From positions 1-24,686 of the IMG/VR virus record IMGVR_UViG_3300022752_000376: a DNA stretch of 24,686 nucleotides. One strand, written 5' to 3'. The stretch is from a virus. The notes beneath the pieces are model-generated. The model searched no databases. It was not told the DNA's origin and worked only from the letters and a program-made list of their open reading frames with translations. The translations under genes and the position numbers were made by a program. Below are positions 1-6,246 of this stretch, piece by piece; the stretch's first letter is position 1; each line of letters opens with the position of its first letter.

Positions 1-54
1 TATGGAAAAGATCTTGGACTGAAGATATCTGGGGCTGGAGGATTTTATGACTGA
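1..54 (+). CDS. C-terminal end of an upstream phage gene (partial)
   Basis: Frame 1 is open from the first base to a TGA at 52-54 and would give a C-terminus YGKDLGLKISGAGGFYD. It overlaps the start of the next gene by 8 nt, in keeping with the tight packing of this block. A second frame is also open up to a stop at 48-50, so the choice of frame rests on the more natural residue composition and is not certain. No function can be assigned from 17 residues. Confidence 0.35.
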   Translation, partial: YGKDLGLKISGAGGFYD

Positions 55-256
55 CACCGTTAACAACCCGAAGCACTACACTTCGCACCCTAGTGGTGTG
101 GAGTGTATTGAAATAACTGAGCACATGTCGTTTAACTTAGGCAACGCTGTTAAGTATGTATGGCGGGCCTCATTAAAGGGAAAAGAAATCGAGGACTTGC
201 GTAAGGCTCGATGGTATATCGACCGAGAGATTAAACGAATCACAAAGGAAAAATAA
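47..256 (+). CDS. DUF3310-type phage protein (T7 gp1.7-related region)
   Basis: This 69-residue protein carries the hallmarks of the DUF3310/SaV-like phage family. It has an N-terminal NPKHY, then ECIEIT, the core FNLGNAVKYVWRA, and a closing IEDLRKARWYIDREI. The family occurs as a stand-alone small protein in many tailed phages and as part of T7 gp1.7, which is reported to act as a nucleotide kinase. A stand-alone copy this short is better described by family than by that activity. The ATG at 47 is preceded by a strong GGAGG at 37-41 with 5 nt spacing. Its stop overlaps the next start by one base (TAATG). It begins a run of small genes typical of the early or accessory region of a phage. Confidence 0.9.
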   Translation: MTDTVNNPKHYTSHPSGVECIEITEHMSFNLGNAVKYVWRASLKGKEIEDLRKARWYIDREIKRITKEK

Positions 257-723
257 TGGACATATTAAATCTTATGAAGGAAACCCACAAAGACATGCTT
301 CAGGAGCTGTGGGATAGAAATCTCATAAAAATATTTAAAAATAATAAAACCATTTATATGAATGCCTGTATTAATGACTTTTTATCATCTGAAAACATTT
401 CATACAACGAGTTTGTGATACTCAAAAGGGTCCCGAAATGGCCGCATCAACAACGCTGCAACGTCCTTCGTTTTATTGCAGCGTATCTTCCGGACTTAAA
501 TGAAAAACTTTGGGACACAAAATGGACTGAAGATCAACTCATAGACTGGTTAAACAAAAAAAATATTAATACCTTACTTACTCCTGCCGATAACCATAAG
601 GTCATTAAAGAAAGAAAAACAAGAGAATTGTCGAATAAATTACTCGCTCAAGACAAATTGCAAACGGTTGGAGCACTTATCAATAACTATGCTCACTCTA
701 GAAACTGGCACACAGTTAAATAA
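256..723 (+). CDS. Hypothetical phage protein, 155 aa
   Basis: I do not recognise this 155-residue protein. It is rich in Lys, Asn and Leu, has no cysteine cluster, signal peptide or membrane segment, and looks like a soluble, mostly helical protein. A Trp-containing stretch (VPKWPHQQRC near residues 59-68, then LWDTKWTEDQLIDWL near 85-99) resembles small helical phage proteins but gives no family. The ATG shares its first base with the stop of the DUF3310 gene, and AAGGA lies upstream, so it is translationally coupled to it. The stop at 723 is followed after 8 nt by the next small ORF. Confidence 0.8.
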   Translation: MDILNLMKETHKDMLQELWDRNLIKIFKNNKTIYMNACINDFLSSENISYNEFVILKRVPKWPHQQRCNVLRFIAAYLPDLNEKLWDTKWTEDQLIDWLNKKNINTLLTPADNHKVIKERKTRELSNKLLAQDKLQTVGALINNYAHSRNWHTVK

Positions 724-731
724 GGAAATTT

Positions 732-902
732 ATGGACTATAAAGATCTTGCCGCACAGGCACAAATATTGATTGAATACATGAAAGTAATGATGGCTCGC
801 CATGATTGGCACGGGGTGTCTGATGCAGCCAACGATCTCCGGGAACTTGAAGCTGAGATGCGTTCTTTGGATTCGTGGAAACCTAATAGAGATGTGGAGT
901 AA
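732..902 (+). CDS. Small hypothetical phage protein, 56 aa
   Basis: A short ORF of 56 codons starts with MDYKDLAAQAQILIEY and ends with SWKPNRDVE. It sits exactly between two well-supported genes, 8 nt after one and 3 nt before the other, with AAGGAAA at 722-728 as ribosome binding site. The sequence is amphipathic helical, with regularly spaced Leu, Ala and acidic residues (DAANDLRELEAEMRSL near residues 32-47). The position, ribosome site and clean fit in the operon support it as a real gene. No family is recognised and function is unknown. Confidence 0.75.
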   Translation: MDYKDLAAQAQILIEYMKVMMARHDWHGVSDAANDLRELEAEMRSLDSWKPNRDVE

Positions 903-905
903 ACC

Positions 906-1256
906 GTGGAAAACACAGTGCCGAAAAACAAACCAATGACAAGAGACGAGTGGATGGCTTGGCTTGAAAAGTCTTGGGACGAAGCGCAAGCGCGAGCCAG
1001 CACACCAGAACAAAAACCTGTGGCGTATGTAACAGGATTTCATAGCGGACATTGCGTCATCCAACCAACCGACCCCGCTACCGTATTGCCTGTTGGCATG
1101 GCCCTATACCGCGCACCGACAGAGTGGGTCGGGCTGACGGATGAGGAGGTGAGCGAGATTATTGGCAAAGAGATTGGTTTTAATTCTTGCTTTGGGCCAG
1201 AAGAATCTTTTGCCCGCGCCATCGAAGCCAAATTAAAGGAAAAAAATCATGGCTAA
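906..1256 (+). CDS. Hypothetical phage protein with 'LYRAP...WVGLTDEE' signature
   Basis: The protein has 116 residues and uses a GTG start at 906, with GGAG at 896-899 giving 6 nt spacing. The middle contains VGMALYRAPTEWVGLTDEEV, a signature seen in many uncharacterised phage proteins in which a short beta-rich stretch is followed by a helical 'GLTDEEI'-like segment. The C-terminal half (SFARAIEAKLKEKN) is typical of that group. Its last 8 nt overlap the next gene. The biochemical role of the signature is not known to me, so no function is proposed. Confidence 0.8.
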   Translation: MENTVPKNKPMTRDEWMAWLEKSWDEAQARASTPEQKPVAYVTGFHSGHCVIQPTDPATVLPVGMALYRAPTEWVGLTDEEVSEIIGKEIGFNSCFGPEESFARAIEAKLKEKNHG

Positions 1257-1455
1257 ACTTCCATACACATTTACCATCTGCCCAGATGATGAACCGCCAA
1301 AGTTGTTTACCGCATTAACACCAAGATTGCTCTTTGCCATGCGTAATGGTGTTGTAGACATGACGATTGACCAGAAGCAGCTTATTTGGCCTGCCTCAAG
1401 AAAAGGGGTGACAACAATAAATAACCATAAGGACAAATCAAATGAACGTATTTAA
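1249..1455 (+). CDS. Small hypothetical phage protein, 68 aa
   Basis: A 68-residue ORF with AAAGGA upstream and an ATG that overlaps the previous gene by 8 nt. It starts MAKLPYTFTICPDDEPPK and continues with a likely helical part (LTPRLLFAMRNGVVDMTI). It has no recognisable domain, and its last 14 nt overlap the next ORF in another frame. Overlaps on both sides and a ribosome site support expression. It could alternatively end up as a truncated product if the downstream start is dominant. Function unknown. Confidence 0.65.
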   Translation: MAKLPYTFTICPDDEPPKLFTALTPRLLFAMRNGVVDMTIDQKQLIWPASRKGVTTINNHKDKSNERI

Positions 1456-1639
1456 GTTAATAGAAGATAACGGCTTGACCCTGCACGGTGACATCGAGCA
1501 TTTTGCCGAGTTGATTAGACAAGAAGAGCGTGAGGCGTGTGCAAAGGTGTGTGAAGAAGAAATTAAACGAGTGAAGCCGATCTATTCCGTGACGGCAGAG
1601 AACTGTGTCAAAGCCATCAGAGCAGGGGGTGAGCAATGA
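1442..1639 (+). CDS. Small phage protein with 'REACAKVCEE' motif, 65 aa
   Basis: This 65-residue protein contains REEREACAKVCEEEI followed by ENCVKAIRA. This is a short cysteine-bearing helical signature that recurs in many small phage ORFs of unknown role, where two helices are joined by a turn and the cysteines are conserved. The ATG at 1442 is preceded by AAGGA and overlaps the previous gene. It is the last + strand gene before the counter-oriented cassette, and the terminator hairpin at 1699-1719 lies 60 nt downstream. No enzymatic motif is present. Confidence 0.75.
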   Translation: MNVFKLIEDNGLTLHGDIEHFAELIRQEEREACAKVCEEEIKRVKPIYSVTAENCVKAIRAGGEQ

Positions 1640-1698
1640 GACATCACGACCTCTTATACTGATTAAACGGTCAGATTAGGCCGATACAGGAAAAGAAA

Positions 1699-1719
1699 AA
1701 CCCGCCTTGTGGGCGGGTT
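1699..1719 (-). terminator. Rho-independent terminator of the minus-strand cassette, possibly bidirectional
   Basis: An 8-bp GC-rich stem (AACCCGCC at 1699-1706 pairing with GGCGGGTT at 1712-1719) closes a TTGTG loop. On the minus strand the stem runs into a T-rich tract (the complement of AAAAGAAAAA at 1691-1700), a standard intrinsic terminator for the genes ending at 1743. On the plus strand the tail is only TTGGTT, so termination of the left-hand genes would be weaker. It sits between two convergent transcription units. Confidence 0.85.
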
Positions 1720-1742
1720 GGTTAAGGTAGCTATGACGAATT

Positions 1743-1916
1743 TTATTCGTCGTCGCCTTCTTCCTCTTCCTCTGCTGCATCACGTGCTTCAACAGCAGCA
1801 AACAGTTTATCGTACAGACCGCTTAGACCAGAGCTAATTTCTTGCTCGCCAAGCCAATCTACAAGTGCGTCATACTCAAACTCGGTCAAATCTACGTTTA
1901 CAAATACTTCGTCCAT
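1743..1916 (-). CDS. Very acidic small protein, 57 aa (DNA-mimic candidate)
   Basis: This 57-codon ORF on the minus strand starts MDEVFVNVDLTEFEYDALVD and ends in a run of five Glu, then GDDE. I count 20 Asp/Glu against one Lys and one Arg, with acidic residues spread over the whole chain. GAGGTG lies 7 nt before the ATG and overlaps the stop of the upstream metallophosphoesterase gene, so the two form an operon with an 11-nt gap. A terminator follows 24 nt after the stop. Small, strongly acidic phage proteins often mimic DNA and block nucleases, restriction enzymes or nucleoid proteins. That role is inference from charge alone, and no family is recognised. Confidence 0.8.
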   Translation of the reverse strand: MDEVFVNVDLTEFEYDALVDWLGEQEISSGLSGLYDKLFAAVEARDAAEEEEEGDDE

Positions 1917-1927
1917 GATACACCTCG

Positions 1928-2878
1928 TTAAATTGAAGATCCTCGGAAATACGCAACCCCGTCGATCACTTCAGCCAATTCTGGTGGAAGCAATCTACCC
2001 GTATTATCGTAGGCAAGTATTGCAAAACCACTACACCACGGCACTGGATTATCTTCAATATAATCAAAGGCTTGCGATTTTGGGTCAGCCAGCATCCCTG
2101 TTGAGATCCCCCAACGACGCCCCCGATAGTCGCCCCAGCCTTTTACTTCTAGTAGGTGCGTATGTCCTGACACTGTACTGATTCCCGATTTTAAAACATT
2201 ATTGTATCCAGAATGAATGCCTGAGTGTTGTAAACGATGTTTAATCATGGTGTTGTCATTGACTAATACAGACCAACTTACAGACCAGTCAGGCAGGTGG
2301 TCAGACAGCCTTGTACCTTGGATGTCCCTGTATTCAGGCACAAGACCCGATAACCTTTTTTCAAATCGAATGTCGTGGTTACCAATTGTGCGGTGCAAAA
2401 TTGTTCCCAAACCTTTACAAGCTTTTACGATAGCGTCCATGTGGTATTGCACTGATTCCAGTTCCTGCTTGAGTGTGGGCTTGGTTTGCCAACCCTCGGG
2501 GCCGTATTTTGAAATTGTTGCCCCATCTAAAATATCCCCATTCGCCACGATCATGACGGGCCTGATTTTCTTAATAACTTTTAACAAGGCATTAAACGCA
2601 ACGCTTGTTTCGTTCGGCATGAAATGTGCGTCGCTGAAAACTATAACAGGCCCATTTATATTTGCAATCGACCGGATCTTGTCTTCAGTATGCAGAATCT
2701 TGTACAACCGCTGGTCATTGAATGCGTCGAGTGAGATACCGCGCCGGTTCTCAATGCTCCTACGACGTTCCTGTGCTTGCCTTAGACTTATCCCAACTTC
2801 TTTGGCTACAAGACTGGCGCTACCTAACCGTTTCCAGATCTCAATAAACTCTTCCTCTGTGCAAGCTGCTTGTGCCAT
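1928..2878 (-). CDS. Calcineurin-like metallophosphoesterase with N-terminal HTH-like segment
   Basis: The 316-residue protein holds the ordered metal-binding motifs of the calcineurin-like superfamily: SDAH (D83, H85), GDILDG (D115), GNHD (166-169) and GHTH (238-241). These coordinate a two-metal centre that hydrolyses phosphoester bonds; phage members include nucleases and protein phosphatases, and the substrate here cannot be told. Residues about 20-45 (ASLVAKEVGISLRQAQERRR) resemble a helix-turn-helix, suggesting DNA targeting. The ATG at 2878 is preferred over the in-frame GTG at 2905 because TTTGGAGC precedes it at good spacing and because a candidate promoter at 2908-2916 would place the RNA start near 2901. 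It is first of two genes in a cassette opposed to its neighbours. Confidence 0.88.
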   Translation of the reverse strand: MAQAACTEEEFIEIWKRLGSASLVAKEVGISLRQAQERRRSIENRRGISLDAFNDQRLYKILHTEDKIRSIANINGPVIVFSDAHFMPNETSVAFNALLKVIKKIRPVMIVANGDILDGATISKYGPEGWQTKPTLKQELESVQYHMDAIVKACKGLGTILHRTIGNHDIRFEKRLSGLVPEYRDIQGTRLSDHLPDWSVSWSVLVNDNTMIKHRLQHSGIHSGYNNVLKSGISTVSGHTHLLEVKGWGDYRGRRWGISTGMLADPKSQAFDYIEDNPVPWCSGFAILAYDNTGRLLPPELAEVIDGVAYFRGSSI

Positions 2879-2907
2879 GATTGCTCCAAATTTTGGAAGA
2901 CGCACGG

Positions 2908-2916
2908 GTTATACCA
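2908..2916 (-). promoter_or_regulatory. Candidate extended -10 promoter for the minus-strand cassette
   Basis: The minus strand reads TGGTATAAC, an extended -10 element (TG, one base, then a five-of-six match to TATAAT). It lies about 30 nt upstream of the metallophosphoesterase ATG at 2878. No convincing -35 hexamer was found at 16-18 nt, so the call depends on the extended -10. The 71-nt space between the divergent starts at 2878 and 2950 must hold any promoter for the cassette. Confidence 0.4.
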
Positions 2917-2949
2917 CACTAATAAAAAGATTTCATTAAGGTACAATTT

Positions 2950-3147
2950 ATGATTTGCCCATACTGCGCTGACCCTAAAACAACAGACGGCTACCCGACA
3001 AAAGTGACAGACACACGCCGTTTTTTTGATGCCGCAAGACGGCGGTTTTACATGGAGCGCAAACGCGTGTGTACGCATTGCGATCAACGTTTCACAACGC
3101 GGGAGTTTTCCCCTGTTATAAAGGAAAAAATCAATCATGCAACCTGA
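2950..3147 (+). CDS. NrdR-like zinc-ribbon protein lacking the ATP-cone
   Basis: The 65-residue protein matches the N-terminal zinc ribbon of the NrdR repressor: CPYC at residues 3-6, a V.DTR element at 19-23, an Arg-rich stretch (ARRR at 29-32), CTHC at 41-44 and RFTTREF at 47-53. In bacterial NrdR this ribbon binds DNA boxes upstream of ribonucleotide reductase genes, and a following ATP-cone senses nucleotides. Here the chain stops soon after the ribbon, so the ATP-cone is absent. It could be a DNA-binding regulator or an NrdR antagonist; the second role is speculation. The ATG at 2950 has AAGG upstream. The gene starts the rightward block, divergent from the metallophosphoesterase, and overlaps the next ORF by 11 nt. 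Confidence 0.8.
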   Translation: MICPYCADPKTTDGYPTKVTDTRRFFDAARRRFYMERKRVCTHCDQRFTTREFSPVIKEKINHAT

Positions 3148-3340
3148 TACAAAACTACGAATCAAGAGCACCGGAGAGATTGGTTATCTTGTTAAAGAAG
3201 ACAATGATGGGATGCTATGCATACGCATACCCGCAGACAATGGCTGGCCTTTTCCACACTATGCTTTTATTAATCGCAAGGATGTATCAATTGTTAAAAC
3301 TTCAAAACAACTTAACGATATTGAAGAAGCACCTTTTTAG
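3137..3340 (+). CDS. Small hypothetical phage protein, 67 aa
   Basis: The protein has 67 residues and begins MQPDTKLRIKSTGEIGYLVKE. Beta-strand-like alternation (LRIKSTGEIGYLV, then GMLCIRIP, then FINRKDVSIV) suggests a small SH3-like barrel, similar to short phage proteins that follow zinc-ribbon or nuclease genes. AAGGA at 3121-3125 and the 11-nt overlap with the upstream gene support the start at 3137. No catalytic or metal-binding pattern is visible. The barrel idea is inference from residue pattern only. Confidence 0.75.
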   Translation: MQPDTKLRIKSTGEIGYLVKEDNDGMLCIRIPADNGWPFPHYAFINRKDVSIVKTSKQLNDIEEAPF

Positions 3341-3349
3341 GAAATTCAT

Positions 3350-4015
3350 ATGAAAAATTTTTCTTGGTCGTATTCTTCGTTGGATTTGTACACACAATGT
3401 CCACACAAATACTTTAGATTAAAAGTAAAAAGAGATATCAAAGAACCTATTTCTGCACAACTTTTGTATGGAAATCGGTTTCACAAAGCGGCTGAAAATT
3501 TTATACAAAACAACACCCCATTACCCCCTGAGTTTGATTTTGCTGAAAAATCGTTAGACATTTTACGTAACCGCAAAGGACAGCATTTATGCGAGTATCG
3601 TATGGGGCTTACTCGTGAGCTTACGCCGTGCAGGTTTTCTGATTTAAATGTGTGGTGGCGTGGGATTGCTGACTTACTTACGCTACAAGAAGATCGAGCA
3701 TTTATAATTGATTATAAAACAGGGCATCATCCTAAATACGCCAACACTAAACAACTTGAGATTTTATCTCTTGCAGTATTTAAACATTTTCCAAAAATAA
3801 AACGCATTAAAGCAGGGTTAGTTTTTGTTAACGCAAATGATTTTATACCGACAATTTATGAATCGGATGAACAAAATAATTATTGGACTAAATGGATTGC
3901 TGATGTAGATAAACTGGAACAAGCGTTTCAAGTTGATGTATGGAATCCCAGACCAAATTTTACATGCAAATCGTGGTGCCCTGTTTTAGATTGCACCCAT
4001 AACGGAAAAGGATAA
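3350..4015 (+). CDS. PD-(D/E)XK nuclease, RecB/Cas4-like, with possible Fe-S cysteines
   Basis: The 221-residue protein has the RecB/Cas4-type nuclease core in order: SYSSLDLYTQCPHKYF near residues 8-22, the helix GNRFHKAAE with H45, E82, GIAD with D108, and DYKTGH with D121 and K123. Such enzymes are Mg-dependent exonucleases or endonucleases in recombination and DNA end processing. Four cysteines, C17 and C206, C210, C215, occupy the positions used by Cas4 and AddB to hold a 4Fe-4S cluster that pins the termini together. The spacing CxxxCxxxxC differs slightly from the usual CxxC form. TAGGAAA precedes the ATG, and the gene lies upstream of an HNH-like gene and a SNF2-type helicase, fitting a recombination module. 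The nuclease call is strong; the iron-sulfur cluster is inferred. Confidence 0.88.
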   Translation: MKNFSWSYSSLDLYTQCPHKYFRLKVKRDIKEPISAQLLYGNRFHKAAENFIQNNTPLPPEFDFAEKSLDILRNRKGQHLCEYRMGLTRELTPCRFSDLNVWWRGIADLLTLQEDRAFIIDYKTGHHPKYANTKQLEILSLAVFKHFPKIKRIKAGLVFVNANDFIPTIYESDEQNNYWTKWIADVDKLEQAFQVDVWNPRPNFTCKSWCPVLDCTHNGKG

Positions 4016-4026
4016 GAGAGGTAATC

Positions 4027-4323
4027 ATGCCATACGTTAATAAACCAAGACCGTATAAAAAAGAATATGAACAATATCAAGGAACCCCTGAACAACTTAA
4101 AAAACGGGCTATGCGAAATGCTGCTCGCGCTAAGTTGATGAAAGAGGGCAAAGTAAAAAAGGGGGATGGCATGGATGCTTCGCATCGCCGCGCTCTTGAC
4201 AAAGGTGGTAGCAATGAGGATGGTGTCGCTGCGCTACCCAAGAGTGCCAACCGTTCATTCTTACGGGACAGTAAGCGCAACCTTGTGTCCGAAACAAGCA
4301 AACGGGAGCGCAAAAAGTCTTGA
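4027..4323 (+). CDS. HNH-like small basic phage protein, 98 aa
   Basis: The 98-residue, very basic protein has an N-terminal Lys/Arg-rich half (RPYKKEY, KKRAMRNAARAKLMKEGKVK) and then GDGMDASHRRALDKGGSNED and LPKSANRSF. The D50-x-x-H53 pair, the following LDKGGSN turn and the Asn near residue 75 recall the HNH nuclease fold in its compact form without zinc cysteines. The final catalytic His/Asn is not securely placed, so activity is uncertain. GAGAGG lies upstream of the ATG at 4027, 11 nt after the nuclease gene. Its TGA stop at 4321-4323 lies inside the -35 hexamer of the next promoter. It could equally be a non-catalytic DNA-binding protein. Confidence 0.7.
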   Translation: MPYVNKPRPYKKEYEQYQGTPEQLKKRAMRNAARAKLMKEGKVKKGDGMDASHRRALDKGGSNEDGVAALPKSANRSFLRDSKRNLVSETSKRERKKS

Positions 4324-4348
4324 CGTTGTAGCTGCGTTAAGCTATAGT
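4320..4348 (+). promoter_or_regulatory. Sigma70-type promoter
   Basis: TTGACG at 4320-4325 and TATAGT at 4343-4348 are separated by exactly 17 nt, each with five of six consensus bases. The -35 contains the stop codon of the upstream gene. RNA would start near 4355, upstream of the ORF at 4398 and the helicase gene. Confidence 0.75.
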
Positions 4349-4362
4349 AACTCAAACAGCCT

Positions 4363-4379
4363 AAGTGGAAAACCCACTT
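4363..4379 (+). promoter_or_regulatory. 5' leader stem-loop before a strong ribosome site
   Basis: AAGTGG at 4363-4368 pairs with CCACTT at 4374-4379 around an AAAAC loop. It lies just after the predicted RNA start near 4355 and immediately before GGGAGG at 4381-4386. A hairpin here may stabilise the 5' end of the transcript or set access to the ribosome site. No T-run follows, so it is not a terminator. Confidence 0.4.
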
Positions 4380-4397
4380 TGGGAGGTACAACTGTCT

Positions 4398-4655
4398 ATG
4401 AATCATATAACAAAGAAAGAATTTAATGCGTTATTAAATCTTGAAGATAGATGGCTTGATGTTTGCCAAGAAGAATGGTTATCCATAAATAGTAAAAACG
4501 GAGTTATCAATAAAAAAGTTGAGGTGGGTTATGTAGCTTTCGTAATTAAGAAAAAAATGGGGCACAATCGGGGAATTGTTGAATCAGGATTATTTAGAAA
4601 AACAAAACGTGGGGCTATTAATAGTCTTTTTAAGAAATATTATGCACATAATTGA
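4398..4655 (+). CDS. Small hypothetical phage protein, 85 aa
   Basis: The 85-residue protein begins MNHITKKEFNALLNLEDRWL and is rich in Lys and Asn. The ATG at 4398 is preferred to the in-frame GTG at 4365 because GGGAGG lies at 4381-4386, and because the GTG codon falls inside the leader hairpin. It is the first gene after the promoter at 4320-4348 and overlaps the helicase start by 14 nt, so it may serve translational coupling of the helicase, whose own ribosome site is weak. No domain is recognised. Confidence 0.75.
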   Translation: MNHITKKEFNALLNLEDRWLDVCQEEWLSINSKNGVINKKVEVGYVAFVIKKKMGHNRGIVESGLFRKTKRGAINSLFKKYYAHN

Positions 4656-6189
4656 TAATAGGGCAATACTACTTAAAGTACGTGAACCAAACCGAATATT
4701 AGGGGTTATACCAAAGTCAAAGAAAATTAATGAACACGAAGTTCTTGTTAAATGGGGATTAGACGAAGCACAAGTTTTAAAGAATCTGCGAATTAAAAAT
4801 GTTCCTTCGCCTATTTTAGCTCAGTATGATTGGCCTGGAATATATACTCCGTTTTACCATCAAAAAATTACCGCGTCATTTTTAACTATTCATAAACGCG
4901 CTTTTTGTTTTAACGAACAAGGCACGGGCAAAACGTCTAGCGTAATTTGGGCAGCAGATTATTTAATGAACCTTGGCAAAATTCGCAGGGTTCTAGTGCT
5001 TTGCCCCCTATCAGTTATGGCTTCCGCATGGGAAGCAGATTTGTTTAAGTTTGTTATGCATCGTTCGTGTTCTATAGCTCACAGCTACTCAAAAGAAAAA
5101 CGTATTGCCGCAGTCAAAAACGGTGCTGACTTTGTGATCTGTAACTATGATGGGTTAGACATCATCAAAGAAGAAGTTAAGCAGAGTGATTTTGATTTAA
5201 TTGTCGTAGACGAAGCAAACGCGTATAAAAATGTCAATACAAGGCGGTGGAAAACTCTTATTTCAATCATTAAGCCCAGTTCTTGGGTGTGGATGCTGAC
5301 AGGAACCCCAGCTTCGCAGTCTCCAGTGGATGCTTACGGGCTTGCAAAGATCATAAACCCTGAAGGTGTGCCTCGATTCATGGGTGCGTTCCGCGATCAG
5401 GTCATGACTAAAATTACACAATTTAAATGGATACCCAAAAAATCTGCTGAACGTGTTGTTCACGATGCACTGCAACCCGCAATAAGGTTTACCAAAGAAG
5501 AGTGTCTTGACTTGCCTGATATGACGTACACCGTGCGAGAAGTACCGCTAAGTAGTCAACAACAAAAATTTTACACGGCACTTAAAAACCACATGATGAC
5601 TTTTGCAGCGGGGGAAGAAATCACTACAGTCAACGCAGCAGCTAACCTAAACAAACTCTTGCAATTATCTTGTGGTGCGGTCTATTCAGATACTGGTGAG
5701 GTTGTGGCCTTTGATGCTAAGGGTCGTATGGACGCGCTGTTAGAGGTGATTGAAGAAGCAAGCCACAAAGTAATTGTATTTGTCCCTTTCAGGCACGCCA
5801 TTGAAATCATCAGTGAACAACTTAAAGCTAACAACATCACGTGTGAGATGATTCATGGGTCGATAACTGCGAACAGACGCACCGATATATTTTCTAGATT
5901 TCAAACCACGCCTAATCCGCAGGTCTTAGTCATTCAACCGCAAGCTGCTGCCCACGGGGTAACGCTACACGCTGCTAACGTAGTGGTTTGGTGGGGGCCA
6001 ATTACTTCTACAGAAACATATTTACAGGCAAACTCCAGGGTGCATCGTACGGGGCAACGCAATCCTTGTACTGTGGTACACATCCAGGGAAGCGATGTAG
6101 AGAAGCACATCTATCGCATGCTGTCTGAAAAAGTTGACGTTCACACAAAGTTGATCGACCTCTACAAAAATTTCGTAGTTGCTAGTTGA
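4642..6189 (+). CDS. SNF2-type superfamily 2 DNA helicase/translocase
   Basis: The 515-residue protein shows the SF2/SNF2 motifs in order: Walker A EQGTGKT (92-98), CPLSVMASAW (121-130, motif Ia region), Walker B VVDEAN (188-193), LTGTP (219-223), QAAAHGVTLHAAN (434-446, motif V) and the Arg-finger motif RVHRTGQR (466-473). The RxHRxGQ form is typical of SNF2 proteins, ATP-driven translocases on duplex DNA. No accessory domain is seen, so this is a minimal two-RecA-lobe enzyme as common in phages, probably for replication, recombination or fork processing. The ATG at 4642 is chosen over an upstream in-frame TTG at 4576, which would overlap the previous gene by 80 nt. The motif II sequence is DEAN rather than the usual DEAH. 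The stop TGA lies within the next promoter. Confidence 0.93.
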   Translation: MHIIDNRAILLKVREPNRILGVIPKSKKINEHEVLVKWGLDEAQVLKNLRIKNVPSPILAQYDWPGIYTPFYHQKITASFLTIHKRAFCFNEQGTGKTSSVIWAADYLMNLGKIRRVLVLCPLSVMASAWEADLFKFVMHRSCSIAHSYSKEKRIAAVKNGADFVICNYDGLDIIKEEVKQSDFDLIVVDEANAYKNVNTRRWKTLISIIKPSSWVWMLTGTPASQSPVDAYGLAKIINPEGVPRFMGAFRDQVMTKITQFKWIPKKSAERVVHDALQPAIRFTKEECLDLPDMTYTVREVPLSSQQQKFYTALKNHMMTFAAGEEITTVNAAANLNKLLQLSCGAVYSDTGEVVAFDAKGRMDALLEVIEEASHKVIVFVPFRHAIEIISEQLKANNITCEMIHGSITANRRTDIFSRFQTTPNPQVLVIQPQAAAHGVTLHAANVVVWWGPITSTETYLQANSRVHRTGQRNPCTVVHIQGSDVEKHIYRMLSEKVDVHTKLIDLYKNFVVAS

Positions 6190-6214
6190 CAATGTAAATT
6201 TAGTGGCTTATAAT
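6186..6214 (+). promoter_or_regulatory. Perfect-consensus sigma70 promoter
   Basis: TTGACA at 6186-6191 and TATAAT at 6209-6214 are both full consensus hexamers, separated by the optimal 17 nt. The TGA stop of the helicase gene (6187-6189) forms part of the -35. RNA would start near 6221, giving a leader of about 26 nt before the GTG at 6247. It should drive the replication genes from 6247 onward. Confidence 0.92.
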
Positions 6215-6246
6215 TATTCTACCTTTTACAAGCGAAGGAGAACACG

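Noticed and set aside
693-1231. Minus-strand ORFs opposite the left small genes
   Set aside because: They are antisense to well-packed + strand genes with good ribosome sites and have His/Cys/Ser-rich shadow composition.
2879-2905. GTG start at 2905 for the metallophosphoesterase
   Set aside because: No ribosome site, and it would lie at or before the predicted RNA start; ATG 2878 has GGAG at good spacing.
2217-2939. 240-residue + strand ORF opposite the metallophosphoesterase
   Set aside because: The minus-strand frame has all phosphoesterase motifs in order; the + strand ORF is its antisense shadow and has no ribosome site.
4576-4641. Upstream TTG start for the SNF2-type helicase
   Set aside because: The extra 22 residues do not resemble the start of such helicases and would overlap the upstream gene by 80 nt; ATG 4642 is preferred.
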